Positions 34,115 through 44,330 are shown, counted from the stretch's first letter. The stretch: 64,000 bases of DNA from Meridianimaribacter flavus (GCF_004366715.1 NZ_SOQZ01000001.1:310001-374000), one strand, 5' to 3'. Program-made: numbers and translations. Notes: generated from the sequence alone by a model not told the origin.

Positions 34115-37100
34115 TTATTTTCGTTTCACTGCTTTCTTAGTAATTACTTGTCCGTTTGACAATGTTACTTTAGCCAAATAGGTAGCTTGACTTAAAGCAG
34201 AAAGGTTATAAATTTCTGAATTGCTATTACCATTAAAGTTGTATAGCGTTCTTCCTAAAAGATCAATAATTTCAACATGTTCAATAGTAATATTTGCACC
34301 TATAGTGAATTTAACATCATTGTCGTTAAGCTCAATGATTGTTAAATCTTTAGGACTAATATCTTTATCGTCAATTGATAGCGTTTCTGGCATAAATACA
34401 ATTTCAAAGCGCTCATTAAACTCACCAGCTTCTGATGTAAAAGTATAATCAGTTTCTGATAAATTATGAGTGATATTTAATAATTTATCTTTTACATAAA
34501 TAGTATTAGTGGTTAAAAACTCACCTTCTAGTTTTGAGATAGTTAAGGTATAAATTGTAGGTGTATTTATTAATGTACTAAATCCTAAAGGAATTACTTC
34601 GTTTAAGGTTAAACTCTCTGGCGCTTTTCCTTGAATGGTGTACTTTTTATCAGAACCTTCAATAATTGAATACATCACAGCATTAACGTTTGGCGAAGCC
34701 ATAGGAGCATCAAAATACATTTTGTCCAAACCGTTAGTTGCATTATTGACATAACCTACTAAAATTTGATTAAACACTCCATTATCAGTTGTTAAATCTA
34801 ACCATAATTTATTAGGTGTGTTGGTTGTGTTTTGTCTAAAGAATTGAGAGTTATCGTTGGTTCCTCTTACACGCATTGAATTATTAAAAACAACACGTTT
34901 TCTTTGTATATCTCCTGCTTGTGCTGTTGGGTTTGAAACATACTCAGTAGTAGGAGCAGTATCAGACATTGCAATAAAAAATGCTTGACCCGAAGGAATC
35001 ATTCTATTTGTTGGGTCACTGCTATCTCCACCAGCACTAGTAGCTGTTTCTCCTACACCATTAATGATAGCATAATCACTTTGAGAAAAGTTTAGCTGCT
35101 CATTACCGCTAGTATTGCCATCAGGAGGAGTGTTTTGTGACCACAAATAAATAGCTCCATCAACTACTCTGTTAGTGGCAGTGCCTATATCTGCATTGTA
35201 ATTTAAAAATGCATCAGCACTTATTGCAGAAGGATATGGGTTTCCAAGTAAATTCCAGTTATTATCGTTGGTTTCCTCGTCATTTCTATACATCCAAACT
35301 TCAATAACACCATTATTAAAAAGACCTCTAAATGAATAAGTAAATTGACAGTTAGGACCATTATTACAAGGAAGTGCACTAAATAAGCCAGAATCGTGAG
35401 TTGAAGCGTATCCAACACCAGGAGTCATAAAATCACTATTGTTTGTTTGTTGCCAATCGTACCCTGTACCATCAGCAAATGAGCTTGGATCATCTATATT
35501 GTCTTGACCAATTATAAATGTGTTAGTATTGTTAATTTCTTGATTAGAATCTCTATAGTCCTGAGCACTAAATTTAAAACGCCTGTTACTCGAAGCATCT
35601 ACTAAAGCATCTCCAATAGTTTCTTCAAAAACAGGAGAACTCCAGTAGGTGTATTCATACCAGTTATCCATCATTGCAGTTCTCTTATTAACTTGAATAT
35701 TGTCAGGATTATCGGCAGTTACTAAACCATCATCATTAATTTGTACAAAAGCACCTTGAGGATGAACTAATATTGAAGCTGTACCATTTAGTATAAGGTC
35801 ATTACCAACTTCTACATACGTGTTAATACCACCATTGTTAGCATCTGCAATAATAAGTTCTGCATCATTAATGATTAAATTACAAGCCTCAAAGCTTGTT
35901 TCTCCATTAACATTTACACTAGTGTTATAATCGGCATTTAAAATTGCAGTCTTATTAGAAGCTGGAGCAGATGACCAGTTCGTTCCGTCCCAAATTGCTG
36001 TTTCAGCACTTATTTTAACAGCATTACTAGCTGTATAACAAGTGCTAGAATTTTCCCTAACTTGACAATAGAACTGATAATCAATATAAGTAATTGGGTT
36101 AATTATATCTAGTGATGCTGATGTTGAATCATTATTAAAATCGACATTATTAGGAACAACAACAAAAGTAGTAGCGTTTGGTGCAAGGTAGTACCATTGA
36201 TAACTTAAAGGTAGACCTCCTGCAACACCTTCAGAGCCATTTACTGTAAGTTGAATGGAGTTATTACAGTCAAAAGTAGGTGTGTTTAATACAGAAACTG
36301 TTGGTGGAATTCCTAAAGAAAAATCAAATAGCCCAATGTCTACATAATCAGAATCAGAACAATCAGTCCAGTCAATCATATCCCAATCATTAATGTCAAA
36401 TGTGCTAGAAGGCAATGGAGTAGCATTATTTTGTCTTCTAAAATTAACACCATCACCACCAATACCTAGTCCATTAGCCCATGTGCTACTTCCATAAACT
36501 CCAAATGCATCAATAATAGAAGTTGTGGAAATTCTGTAAAGAGCAATCATATCAGAGCTATTATTGTCAAAATTAATTCCACTTGATGAACTAAAAGTTT
36601 GGTTAGGGCTCACACTCAAATTATTTAATGGACTACAAGATGTTGTCCCAAGCGCTACAACATAAACGCTACCAGATGTTAAGTTACCAGATAATACATT
36701 TGAACTAGAAGGGCTTGCATTACCATTATTGTATACATTTATACTATAATCTGATAAATTTATTGTGCCTGATGTACCATTAAAAATCTCAACATAGGAT
36801 GAACTTCCACTTGTTGCATCTGTAACCTCGCTTATAAATAAATCATTTGGAATTGTTGATGACAGAGCAGTTTCACAACCACTAATTGCATTATCAATAA
36901 AAGTAAAAGTATTTGTAGAAGAACAGCCAGTTGGAAATTGAACAACTAAATTTCCTGATGTTGAACCAGCAGGTACTAAAACAACAAGCTCAGTAGAAGT
37001 TGAAGAAACCGTCGTCATAAGTAAGCCATTTAATTCAGCGTAGGCTCCAGTTAAATCTTCAGCAGAAGTGATGGTTACTTCAGTGTTTTCAGGTCCTTCA

Positions 37101-39772
37101 ATTGGCCAAATAGAACTAACTAAAGTTGCTGTGCATACTCCTGTGCCTTCAATATCAAAAGTATAAGGGTTCTCGTCGCTATCAGAATTAATTATGCTCA
37201 CAGTAGCTGTTCTTGTTCCATCAGCAGTAGGAGAAAATTCTATTCTAAATTCAGAATCAGAAGATGAAGCTATAGAGGTATTAGGTTGTAGGGTTACTGT
37301 AAAATCACTAGCATTTGTACCTGTAATTTCAACGATAGGTGCTCCAGTAAGGTTTAAAGCAGTTGCTCCAATGTTTTCTACAAAATAACTTTTTTCAGCA
37401 CTAGTTGACCCTACGTTTGTTGAGCCAAATAATGTGTTGTTTAAACCATAAGGAGCGTTAAAGCCGTTTGGTATAGTAATATTATTACCTTTTACATTTA
37501 TTTCAGCATTTGTTGGTTGGATGACATTAATGGTGTAATCTTCAACCTCACCAAAATTAAAATCTTCACAAGGTGTTGCGTAAGGTCCTCCATTATCTGA
37601 TTTTGCACTTACTCTCATTCTTATATTTCCAAGTACAGCGTTTGTAGGAACTGTAATAGATAAAGGAGATAAAGATGGTTGAGCGTTTGCACTATTGGTG
37701 GTTGTTCCTAATTCAAAGGCTTCGTTTCCAGAATTATTAAAAGTTCCGTCTTGATTCCAATCTATCCAAACTTTTACATAAGACGTATAATTACCTGAAG
37801 TGTTAACATTAACACTTAAATTATAACTATCACCTAAAGTCAAATTGGTTGTAATTGCTGTGTAATTCGAATAACTATTAGTAGAAACAGTTGTATTATC
37901 AATAGTATTTAGATTAACATTTAAAATACCAGACGCATTAGTTCCACCATCAGAACTACAATATGTTAATGTAGGTACTGAACAAACTTCTACTCCTTCA
38001 GACCATGTTGTCCCTCTTCTTATAAATACATTAAAGCAATAATTTAAGCCATTAACTAAACCAGTAACTGATTTGTTGGTAACATTTGCTGTTGTTTCGT
38101 AAACAAGCTGATTAGGTGTAGTATAAACATCATTGTCAGCTCCTGAATAAGCTGAGCCATCACCTGTTGGAGTAAAGGTAACTGAACCTTGGTTAGCTAC
38201 TATAATTAATTGATCCCAACAAGAAGTAGGTGTTGGATTATTCCAACTTAAATTGACTTGGTTAGTAAGTGGTGTAGCAGTTAGGTTGCTAATATCTCCC
38301 TGAGCAATACCATTGGTAACAGTACTTCCACCTGTGCCTCCACTTGCCCATCCAGTAAGTGATTCGCCAACATAAGAATATACTGTAAACGAATAATTGT
38401 TATTCTCAGTTAATCCTGTAATAGTAGCAGATGTAGCATTACCTTTATAAACGACGCGACCTAATGAAGCAGGTGTTACAGGAGTAGCTAATGAAAAATC
38501 TGAATTAGCAGTATAAGTGTTAGCGTCAGTTTTGGTTCCTGCAGGATCGGTTCCTCCGTCGATTGCAAAAACAACATAACCTGTTGGAGTAGTTCCTGTA
38601 GCTGGAGGTGTCCAGCTTAAAATAACACTATTATCTTCAAAACAACCTGAAATACCAGTTACGTTATTTGGATTAGGATTAGAAAGATTTAAAGTGGCAC
38701 TGTTTGATGTTGTTGAACCACAAGCATTACTTAATACACATCTGTAAAGATTACCATCCATTGTCGTGTTTGTAGCTCCTGTTGTATAGGTGTTAGTTGT
38801 TGCTCCAGTACCATCTGTTACATTGTTCCAACCCGAACCAGAGTTAACTTCCCATTGGTATGTTGTAGCATTACTAGAAGCAACAGAGAATGTTGCTGTA
38901 TTTGGTATTATAGCATTTTGATCGGTTGGTTGTGTAGTTATATTAGGAGCAGTAATTCCTGTACCAGTTAAAATGCTTGTAGCATCATCTGTTATTGTTG
39001 TGCTACTTATTGTTAAAGTAGCTATTTGCGCTCCAATAGCAGTAGGAGTAAATGTAACATCATAGGTGGCTGTACTAGAAGGAGCAATAGTAGTTGAAGA
39101 TAAATTGCTTACTACAAACTGAGGGTCATCTGAAACCACATTAACATCAACAGCAGGCACAGTACCATTATTGGTTATTGTATACTGTAGTGTTGTAGCA
39201 GATGTATTTAAGCAAGAAGAACCATGGTTTGTTGAAGCGCCTGAAATGGCAAGGTCTGAGGTTGGAGTTACTAACTTATATAATTGCAATTCTTGTTGTC
39301 CGGAATTTCCATATGCTGCAAATCTAGGAGCTCCAGCGTTGTAAGAAAGTTGTCTCGATGAATGATCAACATTTAATACTGTAAATTTGCCACTACTATA
39401 TGAAAAGACCCATCTTTGTTCATCACTGGATACAGCAGTAACAGCATAAGCATGATTACTTGTACCAGTATAAGACACATATCTACTACTAGCTTCATTA
39501 TAAATGGTTCTACCTGAGCCATTGACTTCAATTCTCCATATAATAGCGGCAGCGGGATTTGAGATTTCACCACTAACTGGTGAAACATTGGTATAACCAA
39601 AATAAGATCCGCCATTGTTGTTGTTCATAGCATATTGGTCATCTTCGTTTGTGACAACATAATAACCATCTGTGAGTTCTGCTAAACTTGTAATTTTGGT
39701 ATAAGTCTGCCCAAACCCAGTTGCGGTTAGGCATAAAAATACTATTAATACGAGGGAGTATTTCTTTTTCAT
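34115..39772 (-). CDS. giant T9SS-exported multidomain surface protein
   Basis: 1885 residues. Signal peptide, an N-terminal beta-barrel-like region (about 20-165), an Abnormal-spindle/HYDIN-like repeat (TYDVTFTPTAIGAQIATLTI), an Ig-like domain (TTYQWEVNSGSGW), two fibronectin type III-like domains, a GEVED domain (KVWIDWNQDGTFNN...NFGEVEDYTINV), a choice-of-anchor-D domain (FRIEFSPTADGTRTATVSI), a lamin-tail domain (NDLFISEVTDATSGSSSYVE), and another Ig-like domain (LSYQWYYL). A long conserved C-terminal module follows, then a type A T9SS sorting domain (VEIIDLLGRTLYNFNG...VITKKAVKRK). It is likely a surface adhesin or matrix protein; no catalytic site is seen. Its C-terminal module is paralogous to the gene at 40412. 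Confidence 0.92.
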   Translation of the reverse strand: MKKKYSLVLIVFLCLTATGFGQTYTKITSLAELTDGYYVVTNEDDQYAMNNNNGGSYFGYTNVSPVSGEISNPAAAIIWRIEVNGSGRTIYNEASSRYVSYTGTSNHAYAVTAVSSDEQRWVFSYSSGKFTVLNVDHSSRQLSYNAGAPRFAAYGNSGQQELQLYKLVTPTSDLAISGASTNHGSSCLNTSATTLQYTITNNGTVPAVDVNVVSDDPQFVVSNLSSTTIAPSSTATYDVTFTPTAIGAQIATLTISSTTITDDATSILTGTGITAPNITTQPTDQNAIIPNTATFSVASSNATTYQWEVNSGSGWNNVTDGTGATTNTYTTGATNTTMDGNLYRCVLSNACGSTTSNSATLNLSNPNPNNVTGISGCFEDNSVILSWTPPATGTTPTGYVVFAIDGGTDPAGTKTDANTYTANSDFSLATPVTPASLGRVVYKGNATSATITGLTENNNYSFTVYSYVGESLTGWASGGTGGSTVTNGIAQGDISNLTATPLTNQVNLSWNNPTPTSCWDQLIIVANQGSVTFTPTGDGSAYSGADNDVYTTPNQLVYETTANVTNKSVTGLVNGLNYCFNVFIRRGTTWSEGVEVCSVPTLTYCSSDGGTNASGILNVNLNTIDNTTVSTNSYSNYTAITTNLTLGDSYNLSVNVNTSGNYTSYVKVWIDWNQDGTFNNSGNEAFELGTTTNSANAQPSLSPLSITVPTNAVLGNIRMRVSAKSDNGGPYATPCEDFNFGEVEDYTINVIQPTNAEINVKGNNITIPNGFNAPYGLNNTLFGSTNVGSTSAEKSYFVENIGATALNLTGAPIVEITGTNASDFTVTLQPNTSIASSSDSEFRIEFSPTADGTRTATVSIINSDSDENPYTFDIEGTGVCTATLVSSIWPIEGPENTEVTITSAEDLTGAYAELNGLLMTTVSSTSTELVVLVPAGSTSGNLVVQFPTGCSSTNTFTFIDNAISGCETALSSTIPNDLFISEVTDATSGSSSYVEIFNGTSGTINLSDYSINVYNNGNASPSSSNVLSGNLTSGSVYVVALGTTSCSPLNNLSVSPNQTFSSSSGINFDNNSSDMIALYRISTTSIIDAFGVYGSSTWANGLGIGGDGVNFRRQNNATPLPSSTFDINDWDMIDWTDCSDSDYVDIGLFDFSLGIPPTVSVLNTPTFDCNNSIQLTVNGSEGVAGGLPLSYQWYYLAPNATTFVVVPNNVDFNNDSTSASLDIINPITYIDYQFYCQVRENSSTCYTASNAVKISAETAIWDGTNWSSAPASNKTAILNADYNTSVNVNGETSFEACNLIINDAELIIADANNGGINTYVEVGNDLILNGTASILVHPQGAFVQINDDGLVTADNPDNIQVNKRTAMMDNWYEYTYWSSPVFEETIGDALVDASSNRRFKFSAQDYRDSNQEINNTNTFIIGQDNIDDPSSFADGTGYDWQQTNNSDFMTPGVGYASTHDSGLFSALPCNNGPNCQFTYSFRGLFNNGVIEVWMYRNDEETNDNNWNLLGNPYPSAISADAFLNYNADIGTATNRVVDGAIYLWSQNTPPDGNTSGNEQLNFSQSDYAIINGVGETATSAGGDSSDPTNRMIPSGQAFFIAMSDTAPTTEYVSNPTAQAGDIQRKRVVFNNSMRVRGTNDNSQFFRQNTTNTPNKLWLDLTTDNGVFNQILVGYVNNATNGLDKMYFDAPMASPNVNAVMYSIIEGSDKKYTIQGKAPESLTLNEVIPLGFSTLINTPTIYTLTISKLEGEFLTTNTIYVKDKLLNITHNLSETDYTFTSEAGEFNERFEIVFMPETLSIDDKDISPKDLTIIELNDNDVKFTIGANITIEHVEIIDLLGRTLYNFNGNSNSEIYNLSALSQATYLAKVTLSNGQVITKKAVKRK

Positions 39773-39875
39773 AAAGGGAAAAAATTATATAACGCTAAAA
39801 AACAAGCAGTAAATATAAGCTAAATTACTTAATTTTCAAGGGGTTGAGTTTTCGGTTTTATTAACAAATTGTTAC

Positions 39876-39883
39876 TATTTTTG
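39876..39883 (+). promoter_or_regulatory. -7 element just before recX
   Basis: TATTTTTG is a full match to TAnnTTTG, but it ends only 4 nt before the recX ATG and has no well-placed TTG. If it is real, the recX mRNA would be almost leaderless. Confidence 0.35.
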
Positions 39884-39887
39884 CACT

Positions 39888-40358
39888 ATGCATCGACCAA
39901 AAACATATACTCTAGATGAAGCGCAAAAACGGATGGAACGGTATTGTGCGTATCAAGAACGTTGTCATCAAGAAGTGACCAAAAAGTTATATGAAATGCG
40001 AATGATTCCTGAGGCAAGAGACAAAATTATTGTGCATTTGCTTGAGCATAATTTTTTAAACGAAGAGCGTTTTACAAAGACGTTTGTTTTAGGGAAGTTT
40101 AGAATAAAAAAATGGGGACGTAAGCGCTTAGAGTTAGAGCTTAAAAGACGAGAAATTAGTTCATATAATATCAAGTTAGCATTCAAAGAAATTTCTGATG
40201 CTGAATACCTAGAAACCTTTAACCAACTTGCCGAAAAAAAAGTAGCACAAATAAAGGAATCTAACCTTCAAAAGAAAAGAAAAAAACTAGCAGATTATTT
40301 ACTGTATAGAGGTTGGGAAACCCATTTAGTATACGATAAAGTAAATGAGCTGATATAA
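39888..40358 (+). CDS. recX: regulatory protein RecX
   Basis: 156 residues, a normal RecX length, made of three-helix tandem repeats. The opening TYTLDEAQKRMERYCAYQER and the EVTKKLYEM, FLNEERFTKTFV, KKWGRKRLELELKRREI and YLLYRGWETHLVYDKV segments match the family. RecX modulates RecA filament dynamics and recombinase activity. recA is not in this window. It sits alone between two large T9SS genes that read away from or toward it. Confidence 0.92.
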   Translation: MHRPKTYTLDEAQKRMERYCAYQERCHQEVTKKLYEMRMIPEARDKIIVHLLEHNFLNEERFTKTFVLGKFRIKKWGRKRLELELKRREISSYNIKLAFKEISDAEYLETFNQLAEKKVAQIKESNLQKKRKKLADYLLYRGWETHLVYDKVNELI

Positions 40359-40394
40359 AAAAAGCCCTTGAGTAAATACTACAAGGACTTTTTT
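40358..40394. terminator. terminator between recX and the second T9SS gene
   Basis: AAAAAGCCCTTG pairs with CAAGGACTTTTT with one mismatch around an 11-nt loop, flanked by A and T runs. Weaker than the other terminators in the window but well placed. Confidence 0.7.
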
Positions 40395-40411
40395 AAAACC
40401 AAAGGTGAAAT

Positions 40412-42568
40412 TTAAAACTGCTTTATGAATTTTTTGGTTAATCTAGTATGGTTTGTTAGGGTTGTTTCTATAATATAATTGCCTTTAGAAAGTTGTGAAG
40501 TGTTAATAACAACTTCATTGTTATTGGCTTCAATTTCATTTACTACTTGACCTAAAACGGTATAAAGTTTTACTTGTGCTATGTCTTGAGTTTTGTGTTT
40601 AACTTTAATACTCGTTCTGTCTAAATTGTAAATTGAAAAATCATTTATTTCAGCTTCAGAAACACTTAGAGTACTGTTCTCTGTAAAAACTATTTCAAAT
40701 CTGTTATCATGTTCTCCTGCTATAGCATTAAACGTATAATCAGCTGATGATAAATCATGTTCTATACTTAAAAAATTATCTCTTAAATAAATAGTGTGTG
40801 TATTTAAAAAATCGCCTTCAAGCTGAGGTATTGAAATGGTAAATTGAGCGTCTTCAGTTGCTATAAATCCTAAAGGGATTATTTCATTTTCAGTAAGTGT
40901 ACTAGGCGCTTTACCTTGTATAGCTAGTTTGTGAACATCTGTTTCGTTAATTAGTGAATATAAATAAGCATTAGCACCACTTGCTAGGTTTTTTTCAGCA
41001 TCATAAAAACTAGAGTCTTCACCATCAGTTGCACCATTAACATAAGCTACAAGAGTTTGATTAAATGCACCATTGTTATTGGTAAGGTTAACCCATAATC
41101 TACTTTCGGCTGAAGGACTACAAGAACCTGCATCTCTAAAAAATTGATTGTTACTAATGTCATCTCCCATACGCATGCTGTTGGTAAAGGTTACATTAGC
41201 GTTTGCTAAACCTTGAATAAAAAAGCTCTGTCCTGAAGGGATGTATCTACAAGGTACAATACCTGATCCACCTGCAATTTGTCCGCTTCCGTTAATAACA
41301 GCATAATCATTGGTGTTAAAGTTTAGTGTTTCATTACCTGTGTTATTACCGCTAGGAGGTGATGCTTGTGACCATAAATAAACTGCGTTAGAGACTACAC
41401 CTGTATTTTCAGTAAAAAAGGCATCAACACTTATTGCTGAAGGATATGGATTTCCTATCATATTCCAATCGTTATCTCCATTGTCTCCATTATAATATAT
41501 AGGTGTCGTTATATCTCCTGTGTTAAATGGTCCGCTAAAGGTGTATGGATATGAAGTTCCAGATGAAAACCCACTTGCTGTATGTGTTGCTGCATATCCT
41601 GTTCCTGGTTGTAAAACTGTTGCGTCAGAAATACTTTGCCAATCGTTACCATCATCATCAATATTATCATGTCCAGCAACATATGTTCCAGTATTTCCAA
41701 TTTCATCTAAAACATCAAGATAATTTTGTGCATTATAAACAAAACGATATTGAGATGATGAAAGCGCATCTCCAGCAGTTTCACCAACAACTGGCGAACT
41801 CCAATAGGTATAATTGTACCAGTTGTTTAATTGTGCAGTTTGCTTTACAACGTTAGAAGTACCGCCTACATTAACAGTAAATGTACCTGTATCTTCAACT
41901 TGCACAAAAGCACCATAATGAGCTACAGTTATTGTTCCATCAACTACTACGTCAGTAGTTACAGAGACATGTGTGTTATCACCAACTGATAATGTATGAC
42001 CTGCATTAACTTGAAGACTCCACGAGTTTATGTTTCCTTGAAGATTAGTAATATAATCAGCATTTATCTCAACAATACTGTTTTCGTTAGGTTGAGAGTT
42101 GCTCCATGAAGTTCCATTCCATGTCGTAGAGTGTCTAACAACTTCACCACTTACAGAAACAGATTCAGAAACAGAAGGGTTTGGTAATAACTCAGGGGCT
42201 GAAATTGCTATAGTTCCATTATAGTTTCCAATAACTAGTCCGCTTTCAAGTCTAATGTAAACGATTACGGAGCCAGAGCTAATTAATGCTCCTGGAATAG
42301 TAATTTCAGAACTATATCCTGAGTTTTCATTAGTAGAAACCTCATAACCAGTTGGGGCAGTAATGGTGTAAGGTCTACTTAATGAAAACGCATCGGATAC
42401 TAAAAAAAATTGTGCAGCTGAGGGACCATTTTCATATTCGTATGAAAATCCACTAATTGAAGGTACGCTAACAGTGTAAGCTAAAGCTTTTGCTTGTGTT
42501 AATACTCCAAAGCAAAAAGCAATGGTCAATACACGTATAACTCGTAGGTTAAGTAATTTAATTATCAT
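40412..42568 (-). CDS. T9SS-exported surface protein, paralogue of the 1885-residue protein
   Basis: 718 residues. Signal peptide (ending QAKALA), an Ig/MBG-like domain (about 30-145: PYTITAPTGYEVSTNENSGY, GNYNGTIAISAPEL), then from about residue 150 a module clearly matching the C-terminal 650 residues of the giant protein at 34115. Shared landmarks are WNGTSWSNS, GAFVQVEDTG, NWYNYTYWSSPVVGETAGDA, AGHDNIDD, DNDWNMIGNPYPSAISVDAF and VYLWSQASPPSGNNTGNE. It ends in a type A T9SS sorting domain (VKLYTVLGQVVNEIEANNN...LTKKFIKQF). Probably a surface or matrix protein; no enzyme motif. Confidence 0.92.
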   Translation of the reverse strand: MIIKLLNLRVIRVLTIAFCFGVLTQAKALAYTVSVPSISGFSYEYENGPSAAQFFLVSDAFSLSRPYTITAPTGYEVSTNENSGYSSEITIPGALISSGSVIVYIRLESGLVIGNYNGTIAISAPELLPNPSVSESVSVSGEVVRHSTTWNGTSWSNSQPNENSIVEINADYITNLQGNINSWSLQVNAGHTLSVGDNTHVSVTTDVVVDGTITVAHYGAFVQVEDTGTFTVNVGGTSNVVKQTAQLNNWYNYTYWSSPVVGETAGDALSSSQYRFVYNAQNYLDVLDEIGNTGTYVAGHDNIDDDGNDWQSISDATVLQPGTGYAATHTASGFSSGTSYPYTFSGPFNTGDITTPIYYNGDNGDNDWNMIGNPYPSAISVDAFFTENTGVVSNAVYLWSQASPPSGNNTGNETLNFNTNDYAVINGSGQIAGGSGIVPCRYIPSGQSFFIQGLANANVTFTNSMRMGDDISNNQFFRDAGSCSPSAESRLWVNLTNNNGAFNQTLVAYVNGATDGEDSSFYDAEKNLASGANAYLYSLINETDVHKLAIQGKAPSTLTENEIIPLGFIATEDAQFTISIPQLEGDFLNTHTIYLRDNFLSIEHDLSSADYTFNAIAGEHDNRFEIVFTENSTLSVSEAEINDFSIYNLDRTSIKVKHKTQDIAQVKLYTVLGQVVNEIEANNNEVVINTSQLSKGNYIIETTLTNHTRLTKKFIKQF

Positions 42569-42698
42569 AGGTTAAGTTTGGATTTGGTTAATCGTTGAGT
42601 AATTATACAACTTTAGATTAACTCACCTATGAAATGCAATTTGTTTTCGATTAAACGATTATTTGTGTAGGATAAATCTTAATTTATGATGAATAAAC

Positions 42699-43190
42699 TT
42701 ACAAATTAAATGAAGCTCCAATATTTAAAGCAAACTGATTATGAATGTAATAACTAATGTCAGATTTATCATCACTATATTTTGCTAAAGGGAATGATGC
42801 TTCTGTAAAAATTCCAAAACCATCAGTGAAAAAATATCGAGCTCCAACATGACCTCCAAAATTCTTTAAGCTAATGTTTAAACCAGGATAAAGATCAAAA
42901 TTTTCATCAATATTTACCACATTACCTAAATTAGCATTAAAACGCCCTTTAATATCAAAGCGATCACCAAAACCAGCATCTAAACGATCATCAATTCCTA
43001 AAGCATATGTAGAGGATACACCAATAGAGATGTTTTCGCCTAAACCATAGTCGTAACTTATATTAATTCCTGTAGCTTCATCTTGCAAATTCAGTCCGAC
43101 TTGAAATTTCTGGTCTCCTTTTCCTTTGAATGCTTGTGCATTTACTAATGAAAATGAAATTAATGCAATAAATAAAAATAAGTTTTTCAT
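42699..43190 (-). CDS. small outer-membrane barrel protein of unknown function
   Basis: 163 residues. Signal peptide MKNLFLFIALISFSLVNA, then QAFKGKGDQKFQVGLNLQDE and alternating amphipathic strands with Gly turns, ending FALNIGASFNL with a terminal hydrophobic residue, as expected for an eight-stranded barrel. I recall similar KGKGDQKFQVG proteins in other flavobacteria, annotated only as domains of unknown function. It begins 36 bases after the cupin gene and may be co-transcribed. The 130 bases between it and the T9SS gene (42569-42698) show no gene or clear signal. Confidence 0.78.
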   Translation of the reverse strand: MKNLFLFIALISFSLVNAQAFKGKGDQKFQVGLNLQDEATGINISYDYGLGENISIGVSSTYALGIDDRLDAGFGDRFDIKGRFNANLGNVVNIDENFDLYPGLNISLKNFGGHVGARYFFTDGFGIFTEASFPLAKYSDDKSDISYYIHNQFALNIGASFNL

Positions 43191-43225
43191 AATTAAAATG
43201 TCTTAAAGTTTTAAGCCTGTAAATA

Positions 43226-44095
43226 TTATAAATTCTTAAGATAGTTATCGGTCTTTGTTATGGCTTTTTCGTTTTTCCAATCTATCCAGTTCTGTCCTTT
43301 AATTCTACGCATTATATTATCAAAATGTCTCATAATAAAAATATTGTATAGCGCTTTTGATAAATTTTTAGGACGCTTTGCTATAGATCTTAGACTCATA
43401 GAAAAGCCTGGGGTCACATATTTCATGTAATGCCAATAGCCTTCAGGCATATAAAGGACTTCCCCATGGTTGAGTTCAGTAGTGTAACCTTTTGCATGTT
43501 GTAATGCTGGCCATTTTTTGAAATCTGGATTGGAAAAATCAATATCTTCTCTTGTGATTAAAGAGTGAGGTACTTTATATAGATACTTGTTTTGTTTTTG
43601 GTCAAAAAGGATAATTTGTTTTTTACCTTCAAAATGAAAATGAAAAATATTAGCCAAATCAATATCATAATGCATAAAGGTATAAGAGTCTTCTCCACCA
43701 AAAAATAACATTGGTAGTCCTTTCATTAAGCGAATACCAAAATTAGGATAGCTAAAATCTTTTTGAAGTTGAGGTACTTCTTTTAAAATGTTCCAAAGAA
43801 AAATACGATAACGTGTAGGTTCTTTTTTAAGTAAATCTACATAGTCGCGCATTTTCATTTTAGCATGTGGCTCGTTAAAACCGTCTTTATAATCAACAGG
43901 TCTGTCGTCATAAAGTGGTACGGTTTTATCACCAGCAACCGACTTCATATAGTCTAAATTCCATTTGGAATACGCAGGCCAATCTTCGATAAAACGCTCT
44001 ATAACCACAGGTTTTTGTGGTTTGTAATAGTGTTTTATGAAATCCTCTTTAGTGATGGTTTTTACTCGAGGGATGTCCTGAAGTTGTAATTTCAA
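43226..44095 (-). CDS. cupin-like (JmjC-type) iron/2-oxoglutarate dioxygenase-family protein
   Basis: 289 residues. The layout is that of Cupin_8/FIH-like JmjC proteins: an N-terminal KPVVIERFIEDWPAYSKWNL, the metal motif H-x-D in SYTFMHYDIDLANIFHFHFE, a strand KKQIILFDQ, and the distal His in GEVLYMPEGYWHYMKYV. JmjC-type enzymes hydroxylate protein side chains or small molecules; the substrate here is unknown. A -7-like CAAAGTTA complement lies at 44115-44122, about 20 bases before the start. Confidence 0.88.
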   Translation of the reverse strand: MKLQLQDIPRVKTITKEDFIKHYYKPQKPVVIERFIEDWPAYSKWNLDYMKSVAGDKTVPLYDDRPVDYKDGFNEPHAKMKMRDYVDLLKKEPTRYRIFLWNILKEVPQLQKDFSYPNFGIRLMKGLPMLFFGGEDSYTFMHYDIDLANIFHFHFEGKKQIILFDQKQNKYLYKVPHSLITREDIDFSNPDFKKWPALQHAKGYTTELNHGEVLYMPEGYWHYMKYVTPGFSMSLRSIAKRPKNLSKALYNIFIMRHFDNIMRRIKGQNWIDWKNEKAITKTDNYLKNL

Positions 44096-44179
44096 TGCTA
44101 TTAATTTAGAACGCCAAAGTTAAGAAAACGTTACGAAATGAATTACATTGTGTATTGAAAAATTTTACACTGAAAAGAA

Positions 44180-44314
44180 TTACAGCCATTTAGATTCATT
44201 TTCGGTTGGATCCAAAATATCAATTTGCAAGACTTCGGCTAAATGTTTAGCTACTTCAAAAGCATCGTCTTTGTCAGTTGTTAAGTTGTCTTTAATCTTT
44301 TCTTGTAAAGAGGT
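44180..44314 (-). pseudogene. headless ORF, probable 3' remnant of a gene
   Basis: An open frame of 44 codons plus stop (TAA at 44180-44182) with coding-like sequence: LQEKIKDNLTTDKDDAFEVA, then KHLAEVLQIDILDPTENESK. An in-frame stop (44315-44317) closes it upstream, and there is no ATG, GTG or usable TTG near its beginning. The flotillin terminator lies a few bases further upstream, leaving no room for a gene head. It therefore looks like a decayed C-terminal end, though an unusual start such as ATT cannot be excluded. The parent family is not recognised. Confidence 0.45.
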
Positions 44315-44330
44315 TTAGTGCTTAATAAAA

